Below are positions 1 through 11,699 of a DNA stretch of 64,000 nt, piece by piece. Position 1 is the first letter of the stretch. Every line of letters begins with the position of its first letter. Location of the stretch: NCBI RefSeq assembly GCF_037975245.1, contig NC_092570.1:14284501-14348500 (forward strand), in the 5' to 3' direction. The notes below the pieces were generated by a model. It worked only from the letters and a program-made list of their open reading frames with translations, did no database searches and was not told the origin of the DNA. Position numbers and translations under genes: made by a program. Origin of the DNA: Apostichopus japonicus. Its lineage: Eukaryota; Echinodermata; Holothuroidea; Aspidochirotida; Stichopodidae.

Positions 1-199
1 TACTTCTAGGGGAACCTTTGGGTCTATGTAATATATGTATATAGACAAAATATATATCTTAGTATGCACACATACTTCTATGGAATGTTTGGTACTATGT
101 ATTGTATGTATATAGACAAAATATACATCTTAGTATGCACTCATACTTCTAGGGGAACCTTTGGGTCTATGTAATATATGTATATAGACAAAATATAAG
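1..199. repeat. Tandem repeat, about 72-base unit, 2.75 copies
   Basis: The word TACTTCTA(G/T)GG recurs at 1, 73 and 144. Each time it is followed by a similar run ending in ATGTATATAGACAAAATATA. The first and third units are nearly identical and the middle one is diverged. The array is cut by the window edge, so its full size is unknown. No coding content. Confidence 0.85.
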
Positions 200-1404
200 G
201 TCTCTCTCATTATAACTTTAACATATTTACCTACATAGGTTTTTGCAGTAGATAAAAAGTTTGCTAACAGTTTATTCTCTCTTTGAAAAAAAAAAGAAGC
301 AAAAAATGGTCGAAAGCTTGTGACAAAGTTAAAAATACAATTCAAACTTGTTAAACACGTTTAATACTTTCTTCTAGCCTTCTCCCCTCTGCTTGACCTG
401 ATCTTACTAAATATCTTTTACCACCAAATACCAAAACTTGCAGAGTTGAATTCCTGTTAGAGTCAAGATGGTCGATTTTGTGGGTACAGTATTATAGGCC
501 TATAACGTTAACCAAACTGTGTTGTGTGCATCGAGTACTTGGCGTAGACACATCATTTTCAACTTTGTTTACAACTTTTAAAGTTCAGTTGCCCATTGAG
601 GGGAGGCATTGTTTGATCACAAAACAGTTGGAAAATCCAAAAGATAAAAAAATGGCTTATCGGTTACATTCCGCAAACACTCCAACCTATTCAGATGAAC
701 AAAGATATGGGATGGGTCTCTTAATGCAAACAGAGCTAAGACAAATGCCAAATTACAGAAGGTGTTATGAAAGAAAAGGAAACAATGTACGGTAGAGATA
801 AAACATTCATGTTCTGAAAGGTTACGAGTTAGTTGTTCCGGTGGAATGATAGCTTGACATTGCTGACAACAAAGTCATTTGTTGCAAAATACCACACGAG
901 GAGTTTTCGCTGGGAACGGGACATTCCAAGGCATGTACGGGGGTGATCTTTATATCGATGAAGAGTTGAAGACTATCAGAATTTTTATAACGTTCCTATT
1001 CTGACATGAGAAACGCAATTACGAATCAAATTATTTAGAAAAAAGAAATAAATAAAACATGTCAATAATAAGATAATTCTCTAAAAGAATTCCTGTGGCG
1101 CAAGATGATTCATTCGAAACATGAGTTTTACCTAGAAATCTGTTTTGATTGCACACTCTGTTCTTGATAGATCTATGCCACAATTAGAATGCTCAAATAA
1201 CTGATAACATTTCTCTTGAAGGTTTTTTACTCTTAAATAATTCCTTGCAGTTAGTAAAATAAACGGCTTACGATGCCCAGCTTTATTTCAAACCCTCCAC
1301 AGAACAACGATGGAAACTTTTTATACCACTGCGTGTTAATACCTCCATATATGCTAAACGAAAAAAGAAGAAAAAACTGTTCAGAATACTGTATGTATTT
1401 TTAG
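200..1404. other. Unassigned intergenic DNA
   Basis: No recognisable gene, RNA or element. A 105-codon open stretch on + at 478-795 has no resemblance to any family I know, no clear splice context and ordinary intergenic composition, so I do not call it. Confidence 0.5.
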
Positions 1405-1630
1405 ATCCTCCCGCAAAGCAGGAACTTGCAAAGAAGCCTCATTGGCTTATCAAAGCCGCTAGCTGACCGAAATCAGTCTCTTAGATTCATATTTAACGTC
1501 CATGATTATGAATTGTCAATTGTCAATGACTCTGTTACTGGACGACATACATTAATCTTGGAGTGACTCGAACTCGGGACCTTATGATTGAAAGGCACAG
1601 GCGTTAACCACTGAGCTAACACTCCACACT
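1405..1630 (-). mobile_element. tRNA-derived SINE
   Basis: Read on the minus strand from about 1630, the sequence has a pol III A box (TAGCTCAGTGGTTAACGCC) and, about 45 bases on, a B box (GAGTTCGAGTCACT), in the spacing of a tRNA. A body of about 150 bases follows, ending near a purine-rich segment at 1405. The words ACACTCCAC are duplicated just outside the head (1618-1638), which may mark the insertion site. The tRNA fold is degenerate, so this is a retroposon and not a working tRNA gene. Confidence 0.75.
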
Positions 1631-1639
1631 AACACTCCA

Positions 1640-2807
1640 CTATTAATTCCATTTTTCTATATTTTCTTTGTTTCATCTATTTTAAAGTTCTCTTTGGTCA
1701 CAATGAGCATTTTTAATTGGGTTTAATTGGCTCCCTTCATTTTATGACAGAAAACAATATGCAGAAGATGTGAGCCTTATCATAATGGATTTTGGACACT
1801 ATAAAGAATTTACAGGAGACTGAAAAATCAGTTAATCAAAAACAACACACTGTCTTCCCTTCACAGAGCCACTCAAGGTGTTCAATATCCCCTTCACGGT
1901 TTCTCTTTATATATTTAATACTTCTTGTCTCTCCCTTTGCAACAAATATAAGAGCCATACACCCTCATAAACATGCTCCTATTCTTTGCTTTGAAAAGCT
2001 AATACTACAAAACAATAAATTTTTTAAATTCCTTTATGAAAACAATTCCTGCAACAGTCCATAAAGTTATCTTGACCTTTTTGTTTTCCATTATTTTTAT
2101 TTTCCAATTTTTTTATTTTGTCGTAGCACCTCGTCAGACCTTCCTTTATGGACCCGATATGAATAGAAATCAATGGAATTAGGGGTCACAGTAGTCAAGT
2201 ACAGCCTCCCAACATTCCATAACAATTTAAAGGACACTTGACTTATATAGATTTCGTCCTTTAAAAGTCAATGGAATGGGTCTTTTTCTTTCTTTCAAAT
2301 TCTTTTCTTTAACATCCACAAGCACGGACCATAAAAAGGGAACTCGAGGGTCGTTTCGTCGTCCCCGATTGTTCTTTCGCAAACACTCTTAACACTACCG
2401 CAGCATTGAAAAGAAATATGACAATAAAAGCACGAGAACACAAAGACAACGGTGTTGACAGCCTTAAAAATATTAACGTAAATGTAAACAAAACGTTTGC
2501 AAAGCTCGTGGAAAACCGCACAACCTCTGAATAGAATAGGGACACTCGAGGAACACAAAAGCCTAATTTATACTGCAACTTCAATTCTTTTATGACGCTA
2601 GCTCGTAAAACGTTCCACCATTTTTACAAGTCAAGATTCGTTCGTGTACAAACTTTACACGTTTATAAAGGCTTCTGACTGTTCGAGTCATACAAGGGTC
2701 TCTCATTTCATTCCAGACAATTTCTTGTAACCATCGAATTAATTTCTATATATGTGGCATGTCTGTTGTTGGAAGTAAATGAAACATAATGCCAATTGAA
2801 AGTGATG

Positions 2808-2808
<1 letters not shown>
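1640..2808. other. Unassigned intergenic DNA
   Basis: AT-rich unique-looking sequence. Short open frames at 1792-2064 (+) and 2295-2584 (-) show no family signature and overlap each other in two frames. I see no RNA gene or clear element. Confidence 0.5.
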
Positions 2809-2894
<86 letters not shown>

Positions 2895-2911
2895 TGTATA
2901 TATATATATAA
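2809..2911. repeat. (TA)n microsatellite forming the tail of an adjacent SINE
   Basis: About 100 bases of nearly pure TA with a few G and C interruptions. It abuts the 3' end (minus-strand sense) of the tRNA-derived SINE at 2912-3031, so it probably grew from that element's tail. Confidence 0.9.
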
Positions 2912-3031
2912 ATGAAAACAAAATGAGAAGGAAAGTCCAGAACAGTGAAAAAACTTCCAGCCTCCACCGGGATTTGAACCCGGGCCTCCCGCTTTGTATG
3001 CGGACACCCTAAACAACTAGGCCATGGACGC
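2912..3031 (-). mobile_element. Compact tRNA-derived SINE, copy A
   Basis: On the minus strand, 3031-2960 reads as a 72-base tRNA-like head. It has an acceptor-like GCGTCCA opposite TGGAGGC, a D arm, an anticodon stem CCGC/GCGG, and a T arm CCGGG-loop-CCCGG whose B box (GGTTCAAATCC) is intact. About 30 bases of a shared tail (…CACTGTTCTGGACTTTC) follow, and then the (TA)n tract. Copy B at 3352-3461 has the same head and tail. The acceptor mismatch and the shared non-tRNA tail argue for a SINE and not a tRNA gene. Confidence 0.8.
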
Positions 3032-3225
3032 TGATTGTATGTCCAGAGGTTCGAAACCGGTAAGGAAGGTCATAATTTCACTGTAGGCGTTTGACACCTG
3101 TTTCGAACAATACTAGTTCTGTGTTTGGTGACATATTTTGCCTTACTCTAGAGATCAAACATCATGCTAACCAACTCGAAAATCATTTGTAATTCCTAAA
3201 GCCGGATCTCGAAAGAGATACTTTA

Positions 3226-3341
<116 letters not shown>

Positions 3342-3351
3342 ATTGAAATTG

Positions 3352-3461
3352 TAGTGAGTTTGAAAGTCCAGAACAGTGAAAATATTTCCAGCCTCCACCG
3401 GGATTCGAACCCGGGCCTCCCGCTTTATAGGCGGACACCCTAATCACTAGGATATGGACGC
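3352..3461 (-). mobile_element. Compact tRNA-derived SINE, copy B
   Basis: The minus strand 3461-3391 gives a 71-base tRNA-like head with a 5/5 T stem and the canonical B box GGTTCGAATCC. The anticodon loop is CTATAAA, so an ATA anticodon if taken literally. The tail CACTGTTCTGGACTTTC is shared with copy A. A short (TA)n also lies at its 5' side (3466-3490). Confidence 0.8.
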
Positions 3462-3490
3462 AATCTATATATATATATATATATATATAT

Positions 3491-6400
3491 GAAGGGCTAC
3501 TCGATCAAATTTCTATTAGGGCCAGAGAGAAACATCGGTACTGTGTTAATTACAATAATGTCACCTTCAAATTATTTCCAGATATTAAACGAGTTAACTT
3601 TTAAAAGTCGACAGACCGGTATATCTTGATGAGGGCTGCAGCATAAGACTTGCTTACAAGCGTGAGTTTTAACCCTGAATGACCGTTATTTGACTCGGTC
3701 TAGCATATCTGTAGACAAATACTGATAACCTTCAAACCCCAGAGATAGGTCAAAGTCAACCTCATTTAGTACCTTTTGGATATTGTGATATATACATCAA
3801 ACAGAATCTCATGAATATGGCTTATCAATATCCACTCGCCTCTCTAATTGCTCTCTCTGTCTCAAAGTATGAATCCATTTTTCTTTTTCTTTTTCCATCA
3901 TTAGTCAAGAGAATCTGATGGCTTCAAAATAGACAAAATGCACACAAAATGCTGCCATTTTGTAATCACTGTGTGATGCCTAGAGAAACTTGTCGTGTTT
4001 TCAGATATGTTACTGAGACTTAAAACATATCCTAGAAGTGTGACCTTGTAAATGTCTAGCATGGATATAAAATTCATCCATGTATCTAGGTCAATACCCC
4101 TCCGCTTTCTATGCAGAGGACTTCTCTTGCACCCATGTGACCCCCTGTCTGGCAGTCAAAACAAGAAAGAATAAAAACAAGAGTCCTGTAGGTTGCGATC
4201 TCCAGCTAGGACGATATCTTAAAAACCAAGTTGCCGATTTCCATCAGGCGTTTCCAAAACTGTGCCAATTGGAATAGCGATCACTTGTGGTATATAACAA
4301 AAGGCTTTATGGGTCAGAAGAAATGTATGTTAGTGGGTCATTGCAGCTAAGAAGCAGCTCTTGAAAAGCATAGGGCAAAAGAAAACTAGAAGAATACTTC
4401 AATAGTCTAAATAGGGAAAGTAATAGGCTGCATACGGTGCACACAGCGTCCCGAAATTAAACGTTCTTAATTCCCGCCCGTAATAACAGATTCGAGATTC
4501 GAGTCCCCGACATAGATTTAAAAACTTGTTTGTAATAGCTTTCAATTATATATGCTAGCTGTAATAAGGTTTGTGTTAGACCTTTTCAAGAATGGCATGT
4601 AATGGTGTTTTCTGTGTTAAAGTATGGGCACATAACTTTACAATAGACCAGCGGTTACATTTCATCAGGTGCTCATGAATCCGATGTCACGCAGCGAAAC
4701 CAGAGGCGGCTGAAAACATCTGGGGCTGGCCTTTGATGCTAGTTATGTCAACTATGATACCTACTCCGATGTTGTCATTGTCTGATGTGAATGACTTTTG
4801 GTGGGAATTACTTCGAGCCTAAATGTTAAAATCAAGCCATCCGCAGGTCCCGAAATAACCTACATAATAACATCATTTCAGCATAAAATCAGAACTATTG
4901 TCAGCCGTGCAGGATGTGACCAAATTTCAGGGAATAAATTATCCAAAAATATCGCTTCCCAAAATTCTATGCATATCGAAGATCTATTGCAGGTTTTTTT
5001 TAATTTTTTTATTATTTTTTACATAGGAATCACAGTATTTTTCATCAAACAAAAAATAAGAGCCTTTAAAACTGGTACACAAAATTTGAAAACTGAATTA
5101 TTGCCAAAATTTGTTTCTAATTAAGCTTTTTACTTCTTTCACATCAATTCATATGCTGAGGTTAATTGCCTGGTTGTTCAAGAAATCTAAAAACCTCATT
5201 AATTTGTCCAACTTTTGTAAATTGATGCTATAAGTAACACTTCTGTATGATACATATATTAAGGCCCATAGCTTTAATTTGCATATTACATTTGGGGCAC
5301 ATATTTATTGTCATTTCTACTTTTCACCAAGTGATTAAGCTTAGACTATCAGAACTGATGTCATACTTTTGGGTAGGAGGGAAGACCAAATATAATTTCA
5401 ACTATTATAAAAAAAACATGATCAAGTTACTATCAAAAGAATTGAGAGAAGGCACAGACAGTTGTGGTCGAAGTATGCAAATTTACTACAGTTAACATAA
5501 TTAATAGTAATTAACAGGAAATATGGCTGATCAAATTTATGTGGGAATATAAAGGGAAGCATTCCTATTTTTATTTTAAATCTGAGCTCCCTTGGGTAAT
5601 TTGTTTTTTCTATTTTTTATTATTTATTTTTTACTTCTTTTTCCCTCATTTTATATATTAATGTATTTTTTTTGTATACATTGATGCACAACGTTTGTGA
5701 ACTTAAGTGACACATTGTGTTTTCAGATGCCTAATATCTTTCTTTTTTTTGTATATACAGTGATGCACTATGTATTTATCATGTGCTTTACACTTTGTGG
5801 TATTAATGACTGTGCCAAGCCATGCAAGGCACACAATGTCAATTACAGTCTGGGTTTTTTTTTATGCCAAAGACACACACCCCACAGTGTGTGCATATGC
5901 CATTTCTTATAATATCAGGTTTTTTCGCCGGTGAAGACACTATATAAACAAATAACTGATGCATGCACTGTTGGATTTAAATTAATCCTACGAAAAAGAT
6001 GCTTGCATTTGCGGCAATGACATTCTCCCCGTAAGAAATAATTCTTCTCTTTTTAATGGTTAATTGTTAACTGGACTGACTATGGACAAAATTACAAAAT
6101 GCAAAAGACCTTTTTGTTATTCAAACACATATATTCATAAGGGAGTCTTCCTAAGTTCCTGGGAATGCCCAGCTAATGTTGGTGAGCTTAGGTAACACAT
6201 TGTGTTTTAAAGGTGACTAATGTCTTTCATTTAATGACCGAGTATGGAACCCCCACCCATGCACCCTCCCCCCCCCCCACCACCCACTTGTAGCAGATAC
6301 CACACACAAAACACCACTTTGGCACACTATTTATGATCAAGATGGTTGAGTCACTTTTCTGAGAAGGGCATAGCAGAAGAGCTAATGGTCACAGGGTGGA

Positions 6401-6944
6401 GGCGTTCGAAAAATCTAAAAGCGAACTCATTATGAAGAAGCTTTCCTCTTTGGTAAAGCGACTACAGTATATAAAACATGTTCAGATACTGGAATTTGTG
6501 GTATAAAATGCAGAGCGAATCAAGATTGTTGAAAACTTTTGAGGTGGTTTCATTCTTCCTGATTCAAATCAAAGGCACATGTCCCATAACACTTCAAAGT
6601 TCCAGGGAACATTTCAATTCAAAACTTATTATTGCAGAAGTTACTTTGTGCTGTTAAACTCTTTGTCACAGACAAAAACATTTGTAATCTGTTGAAGTGT
6701 CCATAATGTTGATATGCATGGAAGGGGAAATAAATCTTCTAGTCTTGAGGTGACATACATTTCTAAGAACAGGCCCTTTACTAAGTAATAAAAACTGCAC
6801 AATGGTGCATACTTACTCTATGACAAGGCACACTATTTGACCAGGGAGTTGTTCCATAACAACTCCCTGATTTGACACACATTAAAGTCATATGACTAGT
6901 AGAGAAAGGCTAGGCATGTGGTAGAACAAGTTACTTGAAAATGT
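3491..6944. other. Unassigned intergenic DNA with one short hairpin
   Basis: No supportable gene over about 3.4 kb. A weak B-box-like word (GATTCGAGTCCC) at about 4495 hints at an eroded SINE. A C-run lies near 6268. At 6842-6869 there is a perfect 12-base-pair inverted repeat (CAGGGAGTTGTT, four-base loop, AACAACTCCCTG). Open frames at 4080, 4798, 5247 and 5697 resemble no known protein. Confidence 0.5.
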
Positions 6945-6945
6945 G

Positions 6946-6994
6946 TACTGGTGTCCGCCATATTCACATAGTAACGATGTTATGGCACTAAAAT
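6946..6994 (+). repeat. Dispersed repeat, copy 1
   Basis: A 48-base stretch from TACTGGTGTCCGC to GATGTTATGGCACTAAAA is about 80% identical to 8453-8500. It may be the 3' end of a retroposon, because the second copy continues into a long A tract. The family is not identified. Confidence 0.6.
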
Positions 6995-6999
6995 TGACA

Positions 7000-7499
7000 A
7001 AAATCAAACCCATCTTTACAATAACATATTGAGCGGTCATTTAGGCCTACTTTGATCGTTAAAATAATTTTTCAAATCAAACAAATTTATTATTATGTAT
7101 GTTTAGAAAAATACTTGAGAATATGAAAATTTAGAATTTTATGCATCCAGATTTAGGCATAGTGAGAAATGTAAGACTAGGTCACCTTATAATATATGTG
7201 AAAAAGACATGGGAGATGAATACCACATGGACTACATATTAGAATGTTTCTTTTATAATGATAGAAAAAACTTCAAAAAGTATTTGCAAAAACATTATTT
7301 AAAATACAAATTACATAACATGTTTTTTGCAACTAAAGAAATCTAAATCTTACAAAAATTACTCAAACGTTTTACTTAAACGAATATGTTTAACAAACTT
7401 AAAGTCTGTAAAAACCCAAAGACTTATAAATATGATTTCTAACACATAATAGCTGCATGTGAATACCTTTACGTATGTACATACCATACCATTATAACA
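7000..7499. other. Unassigned intergenic DNA
   Basis: AT-rich sequence without recognisable features, leading into the microsatellite at 7500. Confidence 0.5.
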
Positions 7500-7690
<191 letters not shown>

Positions 7691-8452
7691 AACATTACAG
7701 GACTTAAAAAGCAACAGCTAGTGAGGCCGTTTCATACTATAACACTGGATCTCATTCATCTCAACTTTATATTCATATGTTTTGAAACTTAAATTTAGGC
7801 CTACATATACAACATGTACTTATATCCAAGTGAATTCCTTCTCCAAACTGCTCCAGACTCCAGTCCAGAGGAACTTTTGTGAACATGTTTTAATCAAGGA
7901 CCAGTCCTAGTTATACATTAATGTCTAAATGTCTACCTACAATAGGCATACCATGTTAAAGTAAGAGTCCACTAGGGTCAGTCACACACAAGGGTCAATC
8001 TATAAAGTTGCAACAGTTTAATAATCTAGGTGAGACTAGGCCACACCATCACATTCTACTGTTATTGGGATAGTCTGTTTAGATCTAAATTAAGCTTCAA
8101 AATCTAATCAATTAGCTAGATTCACCAGACTTCAAGATTCCTTAGATCTTGCAACTCATAACCATTCCGTATAAAAAGCACACGTGTAAGCTTTGTAATT
8201 TTCCCAGACTTCCAATCCGAGTGCGCTGTGGCACTGTGTACATCATATATGATATGTGTACATGCTGCAACATGCATCTGCGCTACTGTGATCTGCATTC
8301 GTGAGACAGTGGCCTAGATTTAGGTGTATGTAGTGTGGCTATAGAGCATAGGCAAACAGGCTTGCAGACTAAAAAGTGCTGCACCCCCCCCCCCCACAAT
8401 TTAGAACTTTAGATACATGGTTTTACTAACTTTTATGTCACACTGAGTGAGG
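7691..8452. other. Unassigned intergenic DNA
   Basis: No gene-like feature. A run of 12 C lies at 8384-8395. Confidence 0.5.
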
Positions 8453-8514
8453 GTACTGGTGTCCGCAATGTACGCATCGTAGCGATGTTATGGCACTAAA
8501 AAAAAAAAAAAATC
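8453..8514 (+). repeat. Dispersed repeat, copy 2, with A tail
   Basis: Matches 6946-6994 in the same orientation and runs on into a tract of about 17 A. The A tail after the shared CACTAAAA suggests a reverse-transcribed insert truncated at its 5' end. Confidence 0.6.
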
Positions 8515-8528
8515 AGTGGTGGAAGGCA

Positions 8529-9108
8529 TATCTCTCCTACTATGTACATATTGCTGTTCCATTCATCAAACCAACACATCTCTTCTACAGTAACATATTG
8601 TTCCATTCATCAATCCTACACATCTCTTCTACAGTGTACATATTGCTGTTCCATTCATCAAACCTACATATCTCTCCTACAGTGTAGGCCTACATGTTGC
8701 TGTTCCATTCACCAAACCTATGTATCTCTCCTACAGTATACATATTGCTGTCCCAGTAATCAAACCTACACACATCTCTTCTACGGTAACATATTGTTCC
8801 ATTCATCAAACCTACACATCTCTTCTACAGTGTACATATTGCTGTTCCATTCATCAAACCTACATATCTCTCCTACAGTGTACATATTGCTGTTCCATTT
8901 ATCAAACCTACACACATCTCTACTACAGTATACATATTGCTGTTCCATTAATCAAACCTACACATCTCTCCTACTGTGTACTTATTGCTGTTCCATTAAT
9001 CAAACCTACACACATCTCTCCTATAGTATACATATTGCTGTTCCATTCATCAAACCTACATATATCTCTCCTACAGTGTACATGTTGCTGTTCCATTCAT
9101 CAAACCTA
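8529..9108 (+). repeat. Minisatellite, about 48-base unit, about 12 copies
   Basis: The unit approximates TACATATTGCTGTTCCATTC followed by ATCAAACCTACACATCTCTC and CTACAGTG. Units vary from about 46 to 53 bases through small insertions, for example an extra ACA, a lost GCTG, or an added TAGGCC. Because unit lengths are not multiples of three, the long open frames that cross it (for example 8542-9204) change register and are not a repetitive protein. Confidence 0.95.
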
Positions 9109-9112
9109 AACT

Positions 9113-10131
9113 GTAGTGTCTTCTTATTGTGGTCATCTCTGCCATTTTCAGATATCCACTTCAAAGCTTCAATTTTCGGTGGGAGATTTTATGGCTATTT
9201 TTAAAATGTATAAACTACATGTCAGACTTTCCTTGCCTTTTTTATCACTTCCATTCATATTTTATAATTCTTATGCAACACAACTTTCTGGGAATTCCAA
9301 GGCCAGTTGAGTACGGGATACGGCCCCTTTAACGGAAGGGCACCTAAAAATCTCACTCGTACTTACAATTCTTTCTTTTTTCCGCACAAAACCGCGGATG
9401 CTGCAACGAACAATGAGTTAAATGGGGTGGAGGCCAACCGGAACATATTTGGGGTTTATTACCATGGTTACGTTGTCCGTGAGATCATGCAGGCAACTGC
9501 TGTGACAAAATTATGATGAATCAACGTGCGTACATTTTGCGATTATTCCGCCCCCCTAATGGGCAAATGGACAACGAACTCTTGCCCATGCAGATATCTA
9601 GTCAACAATTCCGCGGAATCAACTAAGTTTAATTTCTTTAAAGAGGGGTCTTATTCTTTTAATTTAAGATACAAATTTTTCCATGAAACCATCACAATCT
9701 TCTTTTTTTCTCTTTTTTTTTCTTTTTTTCTTTTTTTTTGTAAACAAGACTAGGATTTCAATCAAATCTACCCCTGAAATGCTCTTAGGGCAAAAGATCT
9801 CTGTTCCGATTTTCAAAGAACACACAAGAACTCAAAACCAAAACATATATGGGTACTAGTTAAAAGAGAAAAAAAAAAGAAGGTTCACTATTAATATAGA
9901 AAATTGAGAGAGTTTTCAGGCTATATACCACAGCAAAGAGGTTATAAACACCAAACAGTTCAGAACTGGGAATATATATTATGACATTTTAAAATGCTTG
10001 AAGAAACAGATATGAAATATGTAATGACAAAAAAAAAGATATTTGGGGGTCTTTTTTTCGACTTGGTGTCTTAAACCCCAGGCCAAGTGATACCGTGATG
10101 CTATTTTTGCTTTTTTTTTTTTTATATCTAG
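9113..10131. other. Intergenic segment, CpG-richer at 9300-9620
   Basis: The stretch from about 9300 to 9620 is more balanced in composition and has more CG dinucleotides than its neighbours. It contains the RFX-like site at 9458-9471. No coding exon is evident. 9640-10120 is T-rich. Confidence 0.4.
9458..9471 (-). promoter_or_regulatory. X-box-like motif (RFX)
   Basis: On the minus strand GTAACC-AT-GGTAAT matches the RFX consensus GTNRCC(0-3)RGYAAC at all but the last base. It lies in the CpG-richer patch. A single motif match; function is inferred only. Confidence 0.3.
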
Positions 10132-10308
10132 GTGAAGAAACTTCCTCGTCCAAGTAGGTCAAGGATGTCCAAGATGAAGTGACCAGGGGTCAACGATATC
10201 CAGGGGACAAAAAAATCAGTTGGAACAATAAACGGGATGGACAAGAATGGCTTCGCAGCAGGCCGGGCCCTCCTGTATCCCGCAAAGGTGCAATTCTCAA
10301 TCAAACAG
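10132..10308 (+). other. Exon-like segment with strong splice signals, no clear ORF
   Basis: A 14-base T run and TATATCTAG precede 10132, and CAAACAG followed by GTGAGA closes it at 10308. The 177 bases between are higher in GC than the flanks. All three forward frames contain a stop, so it cannot be an internal coding exon; one frame is open from 10158 to the donor. It could be a noncoding or UTR exon, possibly upstream of the Sox gene 8.5 kb away, or simply chance. Confidence 0.25.
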
Positions 10309-11130
10309 GTGAGATGAATTTAACAAAAGTTCTCCCGAAATTCTTTGGTTTTGCTTTGATAACGCCGCAGCGAGGGGTTCGCAATCATTTGGGTTCAATT
10401 TCCTGGCTTAAGTCAAAACCTCAATCTGTAGTGTCAGAACGGAAAGACTGTTGCAGGAAAAAAAAAAGTTTTGCTGCCGTTTCTTTTTTTTAATTTTTGG
10501 AAATATAAGAATTCCATTATAAGTTTACCATTTTCAAGAACTTAAAGATACTGGAATTGTTAATAATTATATAATATATCTAATTTTTGTTAATTAGCTT
10601 TTCTCAAACACAGAACTGACAACAAACCACTAGGACATCCGAAAAACTGGCCGAACCACTGCCCACCTTCTAAGTTTATCCACTTTCAGACCTACCAAGT
10701 AGGCTTCAATTTTCGGCAGAAGTATTTTATTGCCAAAAAAACAAGTTGAAAAAATTTATGACAACTTCTTTTGACACTTTGAAAGCTTCTTTGGACAGCT
10801 TATTCCTTGCTTTAATTTCAGGAACTCAAATGGATTTGGTTAACTTTAATATAGTTGCTGTGTTTCAATAGTATGGGTCGATATTTTTACGAAACATAAA
10901 AAATAAAAAAATAACAATAAAGTCAACAGGCTTAGTGATTCCTTGACATGCATCTCTCATTGTGTGTGAACACATTTAATGTATACACTGAACATGAGAT
11001 TTCATGATTTTCAAGTTGTGACCATTGCTCTCTTTAAGTAATCAGCATTTTCCTTGCACTAAACTACACAAGAAGCACTTCATTCATATTTGGAGTTTGC
11101 AGTTACACTGTTTAATACAAGCTTCGTAGA
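10309..11130. other. Unassigned intergenic DNA
   Basis: AT-rich. No gene-like feature seen. Confidence 0.5.
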
Positions 11131-11134
11131 ATTT

Positions 11135-11420
11135 GACCCTTCTTGACCTCCTATGACATCTGACCTCCACAAAAACGAATAGGGTTCTTGCACTCAAGAA
11201 GGCAGATCTACTACCATCAATACCATACATTTATGAATTCATCCAAGCGATACTTTAGTATTTTCAGCACTCTTGACCTCTCTCAACCTCAAATGACCTT
11301 TGACCTTCAAAAGAAAAACACACACAAAATAGTGCTCTTCTGTTATAAACTAAGCTGGATTCACAAACCACATATCAAGGTCAACCACCATTTTGACATG
11401 TCAAGGCATCAGACTTACAC
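11135..11420 (+). repeat. Dispersed TGACC-rich repeat with a perfect DR1
   Basis: The segment is dense in TGACCT words (about 11144, 11162, 11274, 11294, 11301). At 11294-11306 TGACCTTTGACCT is the reverse complement of a perfect nuclear-receptor DR1 (AGGTCA-A-AGGTCA). The layout, with TGACCTTTGACCTTCA followed by a '…CAAAA…TAGGGTTCTTGCACTCA' type stretch, resembles repeats I recall from marine invertebrate genomes. I call it a repeat first and a possible receptor site second. Confidence 0.45.
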
Positions 11421-11430
11421 ACATTGAAGC

Positions 11431-11692
11431 AATGAGGCTTAGCACTCGGGAGGTTCGGGGTTCGATTCCCGGCCGGGTCATAGTAAGATGGGTTTTTCAT
11501 CCAAGAGCAATCTACAGTTTTCCCATCTGAAATGACTTTCTATATTGAAAAGATTCCAAATTTGAGTTAAAATGTTGAATTGGAAGCCACCCGACGTGTA
11601 AGTTGTAATCCATAAGCCCTTGCGGGTTTCTCCCACATTTGTGGTCGCTTAAGCGTCGTAAAAATAACTGCTGATTATTATTATTATTATTA
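11431..11692 (+). mobile_element. tRNA-derived SINE with (TTA)n tail
   Basis: A tRNA 3' half is present: the T arm with B box GGTTCGATTCC and a GCCGGGTCA acceptor side, at about 11450-11479. A body of about 190 bases ends in a (TTA)n tail at about 11674-11692. The 5' part of the tRNA head (A box) is missing or degraded. The last 150 bases match 42149-42334 in inverse orientation, including AAGCCC(G/T)(T)GCGGG and the GTTAAAATGTTGAATTGGAA word, which proves a dispersed family. Confidence 0.85.
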
Positions 11693-11699
11693 CATTAAT

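Noticed and set aside
8542-9204. Repetitive Cys/Ser/His-rich protein of 220 residues
   Set aside because: Comes from a minisatellite with unit lengths not divisible by three. Several frames are open and none is consistent.
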